DNA of 64,000 nucleotides, from contig NZ_JARFYN010000002.1 of assembly GCF_030272695.1 (NCBI RefSeq), forward strand, positions 186,001 to 250,000, read 5' to 3'. The notes under the pieces were generated by a model that searched no databases, was not told where the DNA came from, and was given only the letters and a program-made list of their open reading frames with translations. Position numbers and translations under genes: made by a program. The stretch's first letter is position 1; each line of letters starts with the position of its first letter. This document shows, piece after piece, positions 25,519-34,551 of the stretch. Origin of the DNA: Martinezella calliandrae (GTDB lineage Bacteria; Pseudomonadota; Alphaproteobacteria; Rhizobiales; Rhizobiaceae).

Positions 25519-25536
25519 CTTTCATCATGATGTCAC
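25519..25536 (+). promoter_or_regulatory. Candidate Pho box upstream of phnM
   Basis: CTTTCAT (25519-25525), a 4-bp spacer and ATGTCAC (25530-25536) form two half-sites at the exact 11-bp period of PhoB boxes (consensus CTGTCAT-N4-CTGTCAT). It lies 90 bp upstream of phnM, in a gene family that is classically Pho-controlled. Confidence 0.6.
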
Positions 25537-25625
25537 GAATCGCGACTAACGAGGGACGCTCCCCGGATAGGTCCGGACCATCACTATGCCCTCAAAACGA
25601 TTGATGCTATTTCAGGAGAAAGCCG

Positions 25626-26795
25626 ATGTGGCTCAGCAATTTTTCGCTCGTTCTTCCCGATGAGGTCGTCGATCAGGGATCGGTTCGCATAGAAGATGGT
25701 GTGATAGCGGAGATCCGACCCGAACTGGTGGAGGGGGCGACATTCGATGGCGGTGGACGGCTACTGATGCCGGGCTTCGTCGATCTGCACGGCGATATGA
25801 TCGAGCGCGAAATCGCGCCGCGGCCGAATGCGACCATGCCCGTCGATTTCGGCATCCATGAACTCGACAAGAAACTTGCCGCCGCCGGCGTCACCACGGC
25901 CTACGCCGCTGTCTCCTTCGCCACCGAAAGTGTCTACGGCCATGTCCGGTCGCTGGAGACCACCTCGGCTGTCATCAAGGGCATCAACAGCCTGCGCGAC
26001 CACTTGCTGATCGATCATCGCGTTCATGCCCGTTATGAGATCACCAATGTCGGCGCAGCGCCGACGCTGGAGCGTCTGCTGGAAGATGGTTTTGTCGACA
26101 TGGTGTCGCTCACCGACCATACGCCGGGGCAGGGGCAATATAACAACATCGAAGCCTACCTTCTTAGTATGTCGGAGCGCCGCGGCATCACTCGCGAAGC
26201 TGCCCAGGAAGTGCTGGCCCGCCGCATCGCCCTGCGGCAGGATCCAGATATCGATCGGAAACTGCGCGATGTCATCAGGCTGTCCCTGAAGCACAAGCTA
26301 TCGCTTGCCTCGCATGACGACGACAACGCGGAAAAGGTGGCCGAAATGTTCGACCTCGGTGTCACGATCAGCGAGTTTCCGGTGACGTTGCCGGCCGCCG
26401 AAGAGGCGCGTCGCCGCGGTCTCTGGACGCTGATGGGCGCGCCGAACGCCTTGCGTGGCCAATCCATGTCGGGAAATCTCAGTGCGCTCGATGCCGCCGG
26501 TGCCGGCTTGCTCGGCATCATCGCCGCCGATTATCACCCGGCTGCCTTCGTGCCGGCGATCTTCAAGATTGCCGATGTCGTCAGCGGCGGCCTGCCGGCC
26601 GCCGTAGCCATGGCCACGGCTGGTGCCGCGCGCGCCGCAGGTCTCAGGGACCGTGGTGAGATCGCAGTCGGCCAGAAGGCCGATCTGGTCGCCGTCGAGC
26701 ATGGCGCGGTTCATCGCATTCGCGCGACCTTCCGCAATGGCCGCATCGTCTATAGCGACGGCACGCTAAATCCGCTGATGGCAATGGCTGCGTAA
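25626..26795 (+). CDS. phnM: Alpha-D-ribose 1-methylphosphonate 5-triphosphate diphosphatase
   Basis: A 389-residue amidohydrolase-fold enzyme of the C-P lyase pathway. It removes pyrophosphate from ribose 1-methylphosphonate 5-triphosphate before C-P bond cleavage. Metal-site motifs are present: GFVDLHGDMIER, SLTDHTPGQGQY and LASHDDDNAEK, together with the PhnM-type PNALRGQSMSGN. Length is normal. No phnGHIJKL or phosphonate transporter is adjacent, so this is an orphan or second copy. A Pho-box-like repeat sits upstream. Confidence 0.93.
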   Translation: MWLSNFSLVLPDEVVDQGSVRIEDGVIAEIRPELVEGATFDGGGRLLMPGFVDLHGDMIEREIAPRPNATMPVDFGIHELDKKLAAAGVTTAYAAVSFATESVYGHVRSLETTSAVIKGINSLRDHLLIDHRVHARYEITNVGAAPTLERLLEDGFVDMVSLTDHTPGQGQYNNIEAYLLSMSERRGITREAAQEVLARRIALRQDPDIDRKLRDVIRLSLKHKLSLASHDDDNAEKVAEMFDLGVTISEFPVTLPAAEEARRRGLWTLMGAPNALRGQSMSGNLSALDAAGAGLLGIIAADYHPAAFVPAIFKIADVVSGGLPAAVAMATAGAARAAGLRDRGEIAVGQKADLVAVEHGAVHRIRATFRNGRIVYSDGTLNPLMAMAA

Positions 26796-26810
26796 GGGGA
26801 ACACAGTTAG

Positions 26811-27488
26811 TTAGATCTGGTTGGTGTCACCGAGCAGTGAAATGATCTGTCGCCCGCCGGCAACGGCTATCTGGGCGGCGGAAATCGCTCTGCCGCCCTC
26901 CATGCGCACCTTGCCCTGCGCTAGCAATCGGAGTGATTGCGGATAAAGCTGATGCTCGATCGTGAGCACGCGAGCGGCGAGCGTTTCGGCCGTGTCGTCA
27001 GTCAGCACCGGCACCGCCGCTTGTCCGATCGCCGGGCCTTCGTCCATGCCCTCGGTGACAAAATGCACGGTGCAACCGGCGATCCGCTGGCCAGCGTCGA
27101 TGGCGCGCTGATGCGTATGCAGGCCGGGAAAAAGCGGCAGCAACGAAGGGTGGATATTTATGATGCTGCCTTCGTAACGCTGGATGAAGCGGCCGGAGAG
27201 CAAGCGCATATAGCCGGCAAGGCAGATGATATCAGGCGACAAAGCGTCAAGCTGCGCGAGGATCGCCTCCTCATGCGCGTCCTTGCTTGCAAAATCCTTG
27301 CGGACGAAGGCGAAGGTGGCGATACCCTCTGCGGCTGCTTTCGCCAAACCGCCGGCACCGACCTTGTCGGAGATCACGCCGACGATTTCGGCCGGATAAT
27401 CCGAAGCCGCCGCCGCTTTGACCAGCGCCATCATGTTGGAGCCGCTGCCCGAGATGAAGATGACGACGCGTTTGCGGGCCGAACTCAT
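26811..27488 (-). CDS. purN: Phosphoribosylglycinamide formyltransferase
   Basis: A 225-residue GART. It transfers a formyl group from 10-formyl-THF to GAR, the third step of de novo purine synthesis. The signature [22 protein letters not shown] contains the catalytic His, and the Asn and Asp (VTEGMDEG) are intact. It is overlapped by purM (ATGA), so they are coupled. Confidence 0.97.
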   Translation of the reverse strand: MSSARKRVVIFISGSGSNMMALVKAAAASDYPAEIVGVISDKVGAGGLAKAAAEGIATFAFVRKDFASKDAHEEAILAQLDALSPDIICLAGYMRLLSGRFIQRYEGSIINIHPSLLPLFPGLHTHQRAIDAGQRIAGCTVHFVTEGMDEGPAIGQAAVPVLTDDTAETLAARVLTIEHQLYPQSLRLLAQGKVRMEGGRAISAAQIAVAGGRQIISLLGDTNQI

Positions 27489-28558
27489 ATCGCCAGCGTG
27501 CCCTTGTAAACGGTCCCGGTAGCGCCTTCATCACGGGCGATCATGCGGCCCAGCGTGACGATGGTTTCGCCCTCGGCTTCAAGCGCTGCCTTGACGGCTT
27601 CGACATTTTCAACCGCCACGACGGCGATCATGCCAATCCCGCAATTGAAGGTGCGCAGCATCTCCTTGGAGTCGACGCCGCCTGCCTTTGCTAGCCACGA
27701 GAAGACCGGCAGGACCTTGACCGCGCCAAGATCGATCTCGGCCGCGAGATGCTTCGGCAGCACCCGCGGAATATTCTCCGGGAAGCCGCCACCGGTGATA
27801 TGAGCGAGCGCCTTGATGGCATGGGTTTCGCGAATCGCCTTCAAAAGGGGCTTCACATAAATGCGCGTTGGCGTCAGCAGGGCTTCACCGAGCGCCTTGC
27901 CGTCGGCAAAGGGGGCGGGGGCATCCCAATCAAGGCCGCAGAGGCCGACGATCCTTCGCACCAGCGAAAAACCGTTGGAGTGGACACCGGACGAAGCGAG
28001 GCCGACAATGACGTCACCCTCGGCGATATCTCCGGAGGGCAGCAGCTGACCCCGTTCGGCCGCACCCACGGCAAAGCCGGCCAGATCGTAATCGCCATCG
28101 GAATACATGCCCGGCATTTCCGCCGTCTCGCCGCCGATCAACGCACAACCCGCCTCGCGGCAACCCGCCGCAATGCCGCCGACGATGGCTGCGCCCTGAT
28201 CGGGATCGAGCTTGCCGGTCGCGAAATAATCGAGGAAGAACAGCGGTTCGGCACCTTGGACGACGAGATCGTTGACGCACATTGCAACGAGGTCGATGCC
28301 GACGGTGTCGTGATAATTCGCATCGATGGCGATCTTCAGCTTGGTGCCGACGCCGTCATTCGCGGCAACCAGCACCGGATCGCTGAAGCCCGCGGCCTTC
28401 AGGTCGAAGAGGCCGCCGAAACCGCCGATTTCGCCATCAGCGCCAGAGCGGCGCGTCGAGCGAACCGCAGGCTTGATCATTTCGACCAGCAGGTTGCCGG
28501 CATCGATATCGACGCCCGCGTCGCTATAGGTCAGACCGTTTTTTCCAGACTGGCTCAT
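27485..28558 (-). CDS. purM: Phosphoribosylformylglycinamidine cyclo-ligase (AIR synthetase)
   Basis: 357 residues from ATG 28558 ([22 protein letters not shown]). ATP-dependent ring closure gives aminoimidazole ribotide. VGTKLKIA and the Gly-rich [16 protein letters not shown] are the conserved ATP and substrate segments. It is the first gene of purM-purN, divergent from perM. A perfect 12-bp palindrome lies just upstream of the start. Confidence 0.97.
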   Translation of the reverse strand: MSQSGKNGLTYSDAGVDIDAGNLLVEMIKPAVRSTRRSGADGEIGGFGGLFDLKAAGFSDPVLVAANDGVGTKLKIAIDANYHDTVGIDLVAMCVNDLVVQGAEPLFFLDYFATGKLDPDQGAAIVGGIAAGCREAGCALIGGETAEMPGMYSDGDYDLAGFAVGAAERGQLLPSGDIAEGDVIVGLASSGVHSNGFSLVRRIVGLCGLDWDAPAPFADGKALGEALLTPTRIYVKPLLKAIRETHAIKALAHITGGGFPENIPRVLPKHLAAEIDLGAVKVLPVFSWLAKAGGVDSKEMLRTFNCGIGMIAVVAVENVEAVKAALEAEGETIVTLGRMIARDEGATGTVYKGTLAI

Positions 28559-28581
28559 GCTTCCGCCTCCGATGGCCATCA

Positions 28582-28593
28582 TTCCAATTGGAA
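28582..28593. promoter_or_regulatory. Perfect 12-bp palindrome upstream of purM
   Basis: TTCCAATTGGAA is centred about 30 bp upstream of the purM ATG, where an operator or core promoter would lie. No known rhizobial regulator is assigned to it here. Confidence 0.3.
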
Positions 28594-28725
28594 CAATTTT
28601 AATCGGGTCGCCATTGCATGACAGGAACCTTTATGCAAGGCGCTAGCGCAGGCGAACCCTCGATTTTCCCCGCTTCACAGCGCCCAAAGGCCGATTTCAG
28701 GCCACAGGCTTGACCATAATTGCGG

Positions 28726-28753
28726 CGTCATCCTATGTCCGTCATCCTATGTC
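28726..28753. repeat. Tandem 14-bp duplication
   Basis: CGTCATCCTATGTC occurs twice back to back (28726-28739 and 28740-28753), about 30-70 bp upstream of perM and within its likely promoter region. It is probably a replication-slippage duplication. Confidence 0.7.
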
Positions 28754-28781
28754 TTAAGCGAGCGGCCGACGGCGGCCAATA

Positions 28782-29924
28782 ATGGGGAAGTCGATGGAGC
28801 AGCAAGTCAGCGGTGCGAGCCTCAAGCGCCAGATCATCTTCTGGGTGATCGTGCTCGCCGCCTTCATTGCCTTTCTCTATCTCTTCAGCTCGATCCTCTT
28901 GCCGTTCATCGCCGGCATGTCGGTCGCCTATTTCCTCGATCCGGTCGCCGACCGGCTGGAAAGGATTGGTCTCAGCCGCTTCATGGCGACGGTGGTGATC
29001 CTCGTTGCCTTCGTGCTGGTCTTTGCGCTGGCACTGACGATCTTTATTCCGATCATCATCAATCAGTTCAACGATTTCGTTCAACATATACCGGGCTACG
29101 TCCAGCAATTCCAGAAATTCGTCGCGCATACGCAGACGACGATGCTGCCGGATTGGATTCGCAATCAGCTCGGTGCAATCAAGGACAATTTCTCCAGCAT
29201 ACTGTCAGATGCACTGAGCTTCGTCGGCGGCTTGTTCGCGCAGCTATGGAGCTCCGGCAAGGCGCTGGTCAACATCCTCTCGCTCATGGTCGTCACTCCG
29301 GTCGTCGCCTTCTATATATTGCTCGACTGGGATCGCATGATCGCCAAGGTCGATGCCTGGGTACCGCGCGATCATGTCTCGACCGTGCGCAAGATCGCTC
29401 GGGAAGTGGATCAGGCGATTGCCGGCTTCATCCGCGGCCAGGGCTCGCTCTGCATCATCCTCGGCGTCTACTACGGCGTCGGGCTGTCGCTGGTGGGTTT
29501 GAATTTTGGCCTGCTGATCGGCCTGTTCGCCGGCATGATCAGCTTCATCCCCTATGTCGGCTCCCTGGTCGGCCTCTTCCTCGCGGTCAGCGTTGCGTTA
29601 GTGCAGTTCTGGCCGAATTATCTCTGGATCGGCCTCACGCTCGCCGTCTTCTTCACCGGCCAGTTCCTGGAGGGCAACGTGCTGCAGCCGAAGCTCGTCG
29701 GCGAAAGTGTCGGCCTGCATCCGGTCTGGCTGATGTTCGCCCTTTTTGCCTTCGGCGCACTCTTCGGTTTCGTCGGCCTGCTGATCGCCGTTCCGGCCGC
29801 GGCAGCCTGTGGCGTCCTTGTCCGTTTTGCCCTTTCGCGGTACCTTCAGAGCGACCTCTATCATGGACGCTCGGAAACCGGTAAAGCGCGCAGAACCAAG
29901 GCCGGCAATCCTGAGAACAAATAG
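28782..29924 (+). CDS. AI-2E family transporter (PerM-like)
   Basis: A 380-residue inner-membrane protein with about eight membrane segments, a soluble loop (residues about 95-150) and the family SFIPYVGSLVGLFLA motif. The AI-2E/PerM family includes exporters of autoinducer-2 and Na+/H+ antiporters; the substrate here is unknown. ATG 28782 is given, but ATG 28794, with GGGGAAG upstream, is equally plausible. hdaA follows 2 bp after the stop. Confidence 0.85.
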   Translation: MGKSMEQQVSGASLKRQIIFWVIVLAAFIAFLYLFSSILLPFIAGMSVAYFLDPVADRLERIGLSRFMATVVILVAFVLVFALALTIFIPIIINQFNDFVQHIPGYVQQFQKFVAHTQTTMLPDWIRNQLGAIKDNFSSILSDALSFVGGLFAQLWSSGKALVNILSLMVVTPVVAFYILLDWDRMIAKVDAWVPRDHVSTVRKIAREVDQAIAGFIRGQGSLCIILGVYYGVGLSLVGLNFGLLIGLFAGMISFIPYVGSLVGLFLAVSVALVQFWPNYLWIGLTLAVFFTGQFLEGNVLQPKLVGESVGLHPVWLMFALFAFGALFGFVGLLIAVPAAAACGVLVRFALSRYLQSDLYHGRSETGKARRTKAGNPENK

Positions 29925-29926
29925 AC

Positions 29927-30640
29927 ATGACCGACACGAAGAACGCTGATCTCAGGCGCAGACCCGCCGAACAGCTAGCCCTGGCCTTCACTCATGACGC
30001 CGCGAGCGGCCGTGACGACCTGTTGGTCGCCAATCCCTTGAGCGCGGCCGTGAAGATCGTCGATTCATGGCCGCACTGGCCATCGCCGGTGGTGATCCTC
30101 GCCGGGCCGGTCGGTTCGGGAAAATCACATCTCGCAAGTATCTGGCGCGAGAAAAGCGGCGCTATCTCCATTCACCCGAAAACCGGCTCCGGCGCCGCGG
30201 TGGCGGCGGCGAACGATCCGGTCATCTTCGAGGATGTCGATCGCCTGGGCTTCGACGACACCGAGCTTTTTCATGTCATCAACAGTGTCAGGGAAAACGG
30301 CACGGGCTTGTTGATGACCAGCAGGCTGTGGCCGATGTCCTGGCCGGTCGCGCTGCCCGATCTGCGCTCGCGACTGAAAGCGGCGACCGTGGTCGAGATC
30401 GGCGAGCCGGACGAGGAGCTGTTATCGCAGGTGATTGTAAAGCTTTTTGCGGACCGCCAGCTTTATATCGATGATAAACTTGTCCTTTATATCGTCAATC
30501 GAATGGAGCGCTCCTTGAACGCCGCGCAGTTGATCGTCGACCGGCTGGATCGGTTGGCGCTTGGTCGTGGCACCAGGATTACACGCCTGTTGGCCGTTGA
30601 AGTATTAGATGAATTGGGCAATTCCGACTTGGCTGATTGA
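29927..30640 (+). CDS. hdaA: DnaA-related replication inactivator HdaA
   Basis: 237 residues with an AAA+ fold like DnaA domain III. The N-terminal clamp-binding peptide QLALAF (residues 16-21) docks on DnaN, and Walker A GPVGSGKS is at residues 60-67, so this is an HdaA that promotes ATP hydrolysis by DnaA on the clamp (RIDA) and limits re-initiation. A DnaA-type DNA-binding domain IV is absent, as expected. The position between a PerM gene and ppk is typical in Rhizobiales. Confidence 0.9.
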   Translation: MTDTKNADLRRRPAEQLALAFTHDAASGRDDLLVANPLSAAVKIVDSWPHWPSPVVILAGPVGSGKSHLASIWREKSGAISIHPKTGSGAAVAAANDPVIFEDVDRLGFDDTELFHVINSVRENGTGLLMTSRLWPMSWPVALPDLRSRLKAATVVEIGEPDEELLSQVIVKLFADRQLYIDDKLVLYIVNRMERSLNAAQLIVDRLDRLALGRGTRITRLLAVEVLDELGNSDLAD

Positions 30641-30652
30641 GCGATTGGTTAA

Positions 30653-30681
30653 CTGTCACAGTTCCGTCGTCAAACTGCTAT
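30653..30681 (+). promoter_or_regulatory. Candidate Pho box of three 11-bp repeats upstream of ppk
   Basis: CTGTCAC (30653-30659), CCGTCGT (30664-30670) and CTGCTAT (30675-30681) recur at an exact 11-bp period with 4-bp spacers, as in tandem PhoB half-sites. The first matches the consensus at 6 of 7 positions, the other two at 5. It ends 35 bp upstream of the ppk start. Confidence 0.5.
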
Positions 30682-30715
30682 ACGTGGCAAAAAGTTCTAA
30701 GATGAGGGTAGGTGC

Positions 30716-32917
30716 ATGGACTCGGCGTTAACGGAACATCAGGACACCAGCCAGCAAGCGCCGGAGGCCGCGCCGCCGATCAACGAGTTGCTGACCAGCC
30801 CTGAACGCTTCATCAATCGTGAATTCTCTTGGCTGCAGTTCAACCGCCGCGTTCTCGAGGAAACGTTGAACACGGCGCATCCGCTGCTGGAACGCATCCG
30901 TTTCCTTTCGATCTCCGCCGCCAACCTCGATGAGTTCTTCATGGTGCGCGTCGCCGGCCTCGAAGGCCAGGTCCGCCAGAAGATCCTTATGCGCACGCCG
31001 GATGGCAAGACACCGGCCGAACAGCTCGACGACATCCTTCGCGAAATCGACAATCTCCAAATGGAGCAACAGGCATCGCTTGCCGTGCTGCAGCAGTATC
31101 TCGCCAAAGAAGACATTCTAATTGTCCGCCCGCCGGCACTTTCCGAGGCCGACCGGCAGTGGCTTGCCAATGAATTCGAGCAGGCGATCTTCCCGGTCCT
31201 GACGCCGCTTTCCATCGATCCGGCGCATCCGTTCCCGTTCATCCCGAATCTCGGTTTCTCGATCGCGCTGCAACTCACCAGCAAGAACGGCCGCGAGCCC
31301 ATGACGGCGCTGCTGCGCTTGCCGCCGGCGCTCGATCGCTTCGTCCGCCTGCCGGATGCCAGCAACGTCATCCGCTACATCACCCTCGAAGACGTCGTCA
31401 ACATCTTCATTCACCGGCTTTATCCCGGCTATGAGGTGCAGGGTTCGGGTACCTTCCGCATCATCAGAGACAGCGATATCGAAGTCGAGGAAGAAGCCGA
31501 AGATCTCGTTCGCTTTTTCGAAACGGCGTTGAAGCGCCGCCGCCGAGGTTCGGTGATCCGCATCGAGACCGACTCGGAAATGCCGCTCGAACTGCGCCAG
31601 TTCGTGGTGGAATCGCTGAACGTGCCGGAGAACCGCATTGCCGTTCTGCCGGGCCTGCTGGCCCTCAACACGCTGTCGGAAATCGCCAAGGCCCCGCGAG
31701 ACGACCTGCGTTTCGAGCCTTACAATGCCCGATTTCCTGAGCGTGTCCGCGAACATGCCGGCGATTGTTTTGCCGCGATCCGCGAAAAGGACATGGTGGT
31801 CCATCATCCCTATGAATCCTTCGACGTGGTGGTCCAGTTCCTGCTCCAAGCTGCGCGCGATCCTGACGTTCTGGCGATAAAACAGACGCTCTATCGTACG
31901 TCGAACGACAGCCCGATCGTCCGCGCACTGATCGATGCCGCTGACATGGGCAAGTCCGTCACGGCGCTTGTGGAACTCAAGGCACGCTTCGACGAAGAGG
32001 CCAACATCCGCTGGGCGCGCGATCTCGAACGCGCCGGCGTGCAGGTCGTCTTCGGCTTCATCGAACTGAAGACGCATGCGAAGATGTCGATGGTCGTGCG
32101 CCGCGAAGACGGCAAGCTGCGCACCTATTGCCATCTCGGTACCGGCAACTATCACCCGGTCACCGCCAAGATCTATACCGACCTGTCCTATTTCACCTGC
32201 GATCCGAAGATCGCCCACGACATGGCAAACATCTTCAACTTCATCACCGGCTATGGCGAGCCGGAACATGACATGAAGATCGCCGTCTCGCCCTATACAC
32301 TCCGCCCGCGCATCCTCCAGCACATCGAGGAGGAAATCGAGCACGCCAAGAACGGCCAGCCGGCGGCGATCTGGATGAAGATGAATTCGCTGGTCGACCC
32401 CGACATCATCGACGCGCTTTACCGGGCCAGCAATGCCGGCGTCGAGATCGATCTCGTCGTCCGCGGCATCTGCTGCCTGCGTCCGCAAGTGGCAGGTCTT
32501 TCCGAAAATATCCGCGTCAAGTCCATCGTCGGCCGCTTCCTCGAACACAGCCGCATCTTCTGTTTCGGCAATGGCCAAGGCCTGCCGTCGGAAAAGGCGC
32601 TGGTCTATATCGGTTCGGCGGACATGATGCCGAGAAACCTCGATCGCCGCGTCGAAACCCTCGTTCCGCTGACCAACAAGACCGTGCATGAGCAAGTTCT
32701 TTCACAGATCATGCTGGGCAACATCATTGACAATCAGCAGAGCTACGAGATATTGCCGGACGGTACTTCGCGGCGCATGGAAGTGCGCAGAGGTGAAGAG
32801 CCGTTCAACGCGCAGCAGTATTTCATGACCAATCCCAGCCTGTCGGGCCGTGGTGAAGCTTTGAAATCCAGCGCGCCGAAACTGATCGCCGGGCTATTGT
32901 CGGGCCGCAAGATATAA
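30716..32917 (+). CDS. ppk: Polyphosphate kinase
   Basis: A 733-residue PPK1 that makes polyphosphate from ATP. The order is N domain, head domain, then two PLD-like catalytic domains, with the catalytic His in the [14 protein letters not shown] region and the second in the late LEHSRIFCF segment. Length is typical. ppx follows 11 bp downstream, and a Pho-box-like repeat precedes the start. Confidence 0.96.
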   Translation: MDSALTEHQDTSQQAPEAAPPINELLTSPERFINREFSWLQFNRRVLEETLNTAHPLLERIRFLSISAANLDEFFMVRVAGLEGQVRQKILMRTPDGKTPAEQLDDILREIDNLQMEQQASLAVLQQYLAKEDILIVRPPALSEADRQWLANEFEQAIFPVLTPLSIDPAHPFPFIPNLGFSIALQLTSKNGREPMTALLRLPPALDRFVRLPDASNVIRYITLEDVVNIFIHRLYPGYEVQGSGTFRIIRDSDIEVEEEAEDLVRFFETALKRRRRGSVIRIETDSEMPLELRQFVVESLNVPENRIAVLPGLLALNTLSEIAKAPRDDLRFEPYNARFPERVREHAGDCFAAIREKDMVVHHPYESFDVVVQFLLQAARDPDVLAIKQTLYRTSNDSPIVRALIDAADMGKSVTALVELKARFDEEANIRWARDLERAGVQVVFGFIELKTHAKMSMVVRREDGKLRTYCHLGTGNYHPVTAKIYTDLSYFTCDPKIAHDMANIFNFITGYGEPEHDMKIAVSPYTLRPRILQHIEEEIEHAKNGQPAAIWMKMNSLVDPDIIDALYRASNAGVEIDLVVRGICCLRPQVAGLSENIRVKSIVGRFLEHSRIFCFGNGQGLPSEKALVYIGSADMMPRNLDRRVETLVPLTNKTVHEQVLSQIMLGNIIDNQQSYEILPDGTSRRMEVRRGEEPFNAQQYFMTNPSLSGRGEALKSSAPKLIAGLLSGRKI

Positions 32918-32928
32918 ATTGGACCTGC

Positions 32929-34449
32929 ATGGTTGAATCAGAAGCCCAGGGGCGCCTTCCCGGTATAGCCCCTGTCTCCGTTGTCGACATTGGATCGAAC
33001 TCGGTTCGTCTTGTCGTCTATGAAGGACATTCGCGGTCGCCAACCATCCTTTTCAACGAGAAGGTGCTTTGCGGCCTTGGCAAAGGCATAGCGCTGACGG
33101 GAAGGATGGATGAGGAGAGCGTTGCGCGCGCGCTCGCTGCCCTGCACCGGTTCAAGGCGCTGTCCGACCAGGCGCGCGCATCGACCATCTATGTTCTAGC
33201 GACGGCTGCCGCCCGCGAGGCAAGCAACGGCCCAGAGTTCATCCATCAGGCTGAATCGATCCTGCAGCGTAAGGTGCGCTTGCTTTCGGGCGAGGAAGAA
33301 GCGCAGTTTTCCGCGCTCGGCATCATCAGCGGCTTTTTCAGTCCAGATGGCATCGCTGGCGACCTCGGTGGCGGCTCGCTCGAACTCATCGACATCAAGG
33401 GCAAGGAAATCGGCAAGGGCGTCACTCTGCCGCTCGGGGGCCTCAGGCTTTCGGAATATGCCGACGGTTCGCTCGCCAGGGCGCGCAGCTTTGCCCGCAA
33501 GCATGTGAAAACAGCAAAATTGCTAGGCAAGGGCGAGGGTCGCACCTTTTACGCTGTCGGCGGCACCTGGCGAAACATCGCCAAGCTGCACATGGAAATC
33601 CGCAAATATCCGCTGCACATGATGCAGGGCTATGAAGTACCGCTGGACGAGATGATGCGCTTCCTCGACCAGATCAGCGAGGCAAGGGATACGAAGGAGC
33701 CGGCGCTGCTGTCGATCTCCAAGCATCGCCGTTCGCTGCTGCCCTTCGGCGCGGTGGCAATGCGCGAAGTATTGGCGGAGATGAAGCCCTCCATCGTGTC
33801 CTTCTCGGCACAGGGCGTGCGTGAAGGCTACCTTTATTCGCTGCTGACCGAAGCCGAACGTCATAGCGATCCGCTTCTCGTAGCCGCTGGTGAGCTTGCC
33901 ATCCTGCGTGCCCGCTCGCCGGAACATGCCCGCGAGCTTGCCGAGTGGACCGGCCGGATGATGCCTTTCTTCGGCATCACCGAGACGGAGGAGGAAAGCC
34001 GCTATCGCCAGGCCGCGTGCCTGCTTGCTGACATTAGCTGGCGCGCCCATCCTGATTATCGTGGTTTGCAGGCGCTGAACATCATCGCCCACACCTCCTT
34101 CGTCGGCATCACTCATGCCGGCCGCGCCTTCATTGCGCTCGCCAACTACTATCGTTTCGAGGGCCTTAACGACGACGGCGCCACGGGGCCGCTCGCGACG
34201 ATCGCTACGCCGCTCTTCATCGAGCGGGCCAAGCTGCTCGGTGGCCTGCTGCGTGTCGTCTATCTTTTTTCGGCTTCCATGCCAGGCGTCGTCCGCAACT
34301 TGTCGTTCCGCCGCTCGCAAAATCCGGAGCTGGATCTCGAATTCGTCGTGCCGGCCGAATACCACGATTTTGCCGGCGAACGGTTGGAAGGCCGCCTGCA
34401 GCAGCTCGGCAGGCTGACAAACAGAAGATTGGCGTTTCGGTTCGAGTAG
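32929..34449 (+). CDS. ppx: Exopolyphosphatase / guanosine pentaphosphatase
   Basis: A 506-residue member of the ASKHA fold. The N-terminal phosphate-1 motif is VVDIGSNSVRLVVYEG, and DLGGGSLELIDI is the second phosphate-binding segment. It processively removes phosphate from polyphosphate and may also hydrolyse pppGpp. A C-terminal HD-like helical region begins after about residue 320. It is the last gene of the perM-hdaA-ppk-ppx run. Confidence 0.95.
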   Translation: MVESEAQGRLPGIAPVSVVDIGSNSVRLVVYEGHSRSPTILFNEKVLCGLGKGIALTGRMDEESVARALAALHRFKALSDQARASTIYVLATAAAREASNGPEFIHQAESILQRKVRLLSGEEEAQFSALGIISGFFSPDGIAGDLGGGSLELIDIKGKEIGKGVTLPLGGLRLSEYADGSLARARSFARKHVKTAKLLGKGEGRTFYAVGGTWRNIAKLHMEIRKYPLHMMQGYEVPLDEMMRFLDQISEARDTKEPALLSISKHRRSLLPFGAVAMREVLAEMKPSIVSFSAQGVREGYLYSLLTEAERHSDPLLVAAGELAILRARSPEHARELAEWTGRMMPFFGITETEEESRYRQAACLLADISWRAHPDYRGLQALNIIAHTSFVGITHAGRAFIALANYYRFEGLNDDGATGPLATIATPLFIERAKLLGGLLRVVYLFSASMPGVVRNLSFRRSQNPELDLEFVVPAEYHDFAGERLEGRLQQLGRLTNRRLAFRFE

Positions 34450-34452
34450 GAA

Positions 34453-34478
34453 AACCTTCTCGCCGCTAGGAGAAGGTT
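34453..34478. terminator. Hairpin between convergent genes, likely terminator
   Basis: AACCTTCTC (34453-34461) pairs with GAGAAGGTT (34470-34478) around an 8-base loop. On the minus strand a TTTT run follows, so it should end the adenylate-cyclase-type gene; on the plus strand the U-tract after ppx is weak. Confidence 0.6.
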
Positions 34479-34551
34479 CCACAGACTGCGTGTTTGAGGG
34501 GGCTTTAAACCTAAGGATTGGCCCGCGGCGCCGGGCATATAGTAGCTGTTG

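Noticed and set aside
31118-32695. Long minus-strand ORF (525 codons) antisense to ppk
   Set aside because: Same pattern: the plus strand carries a full polyphosphate kinase, and the antisense frame has no recognisable domain.
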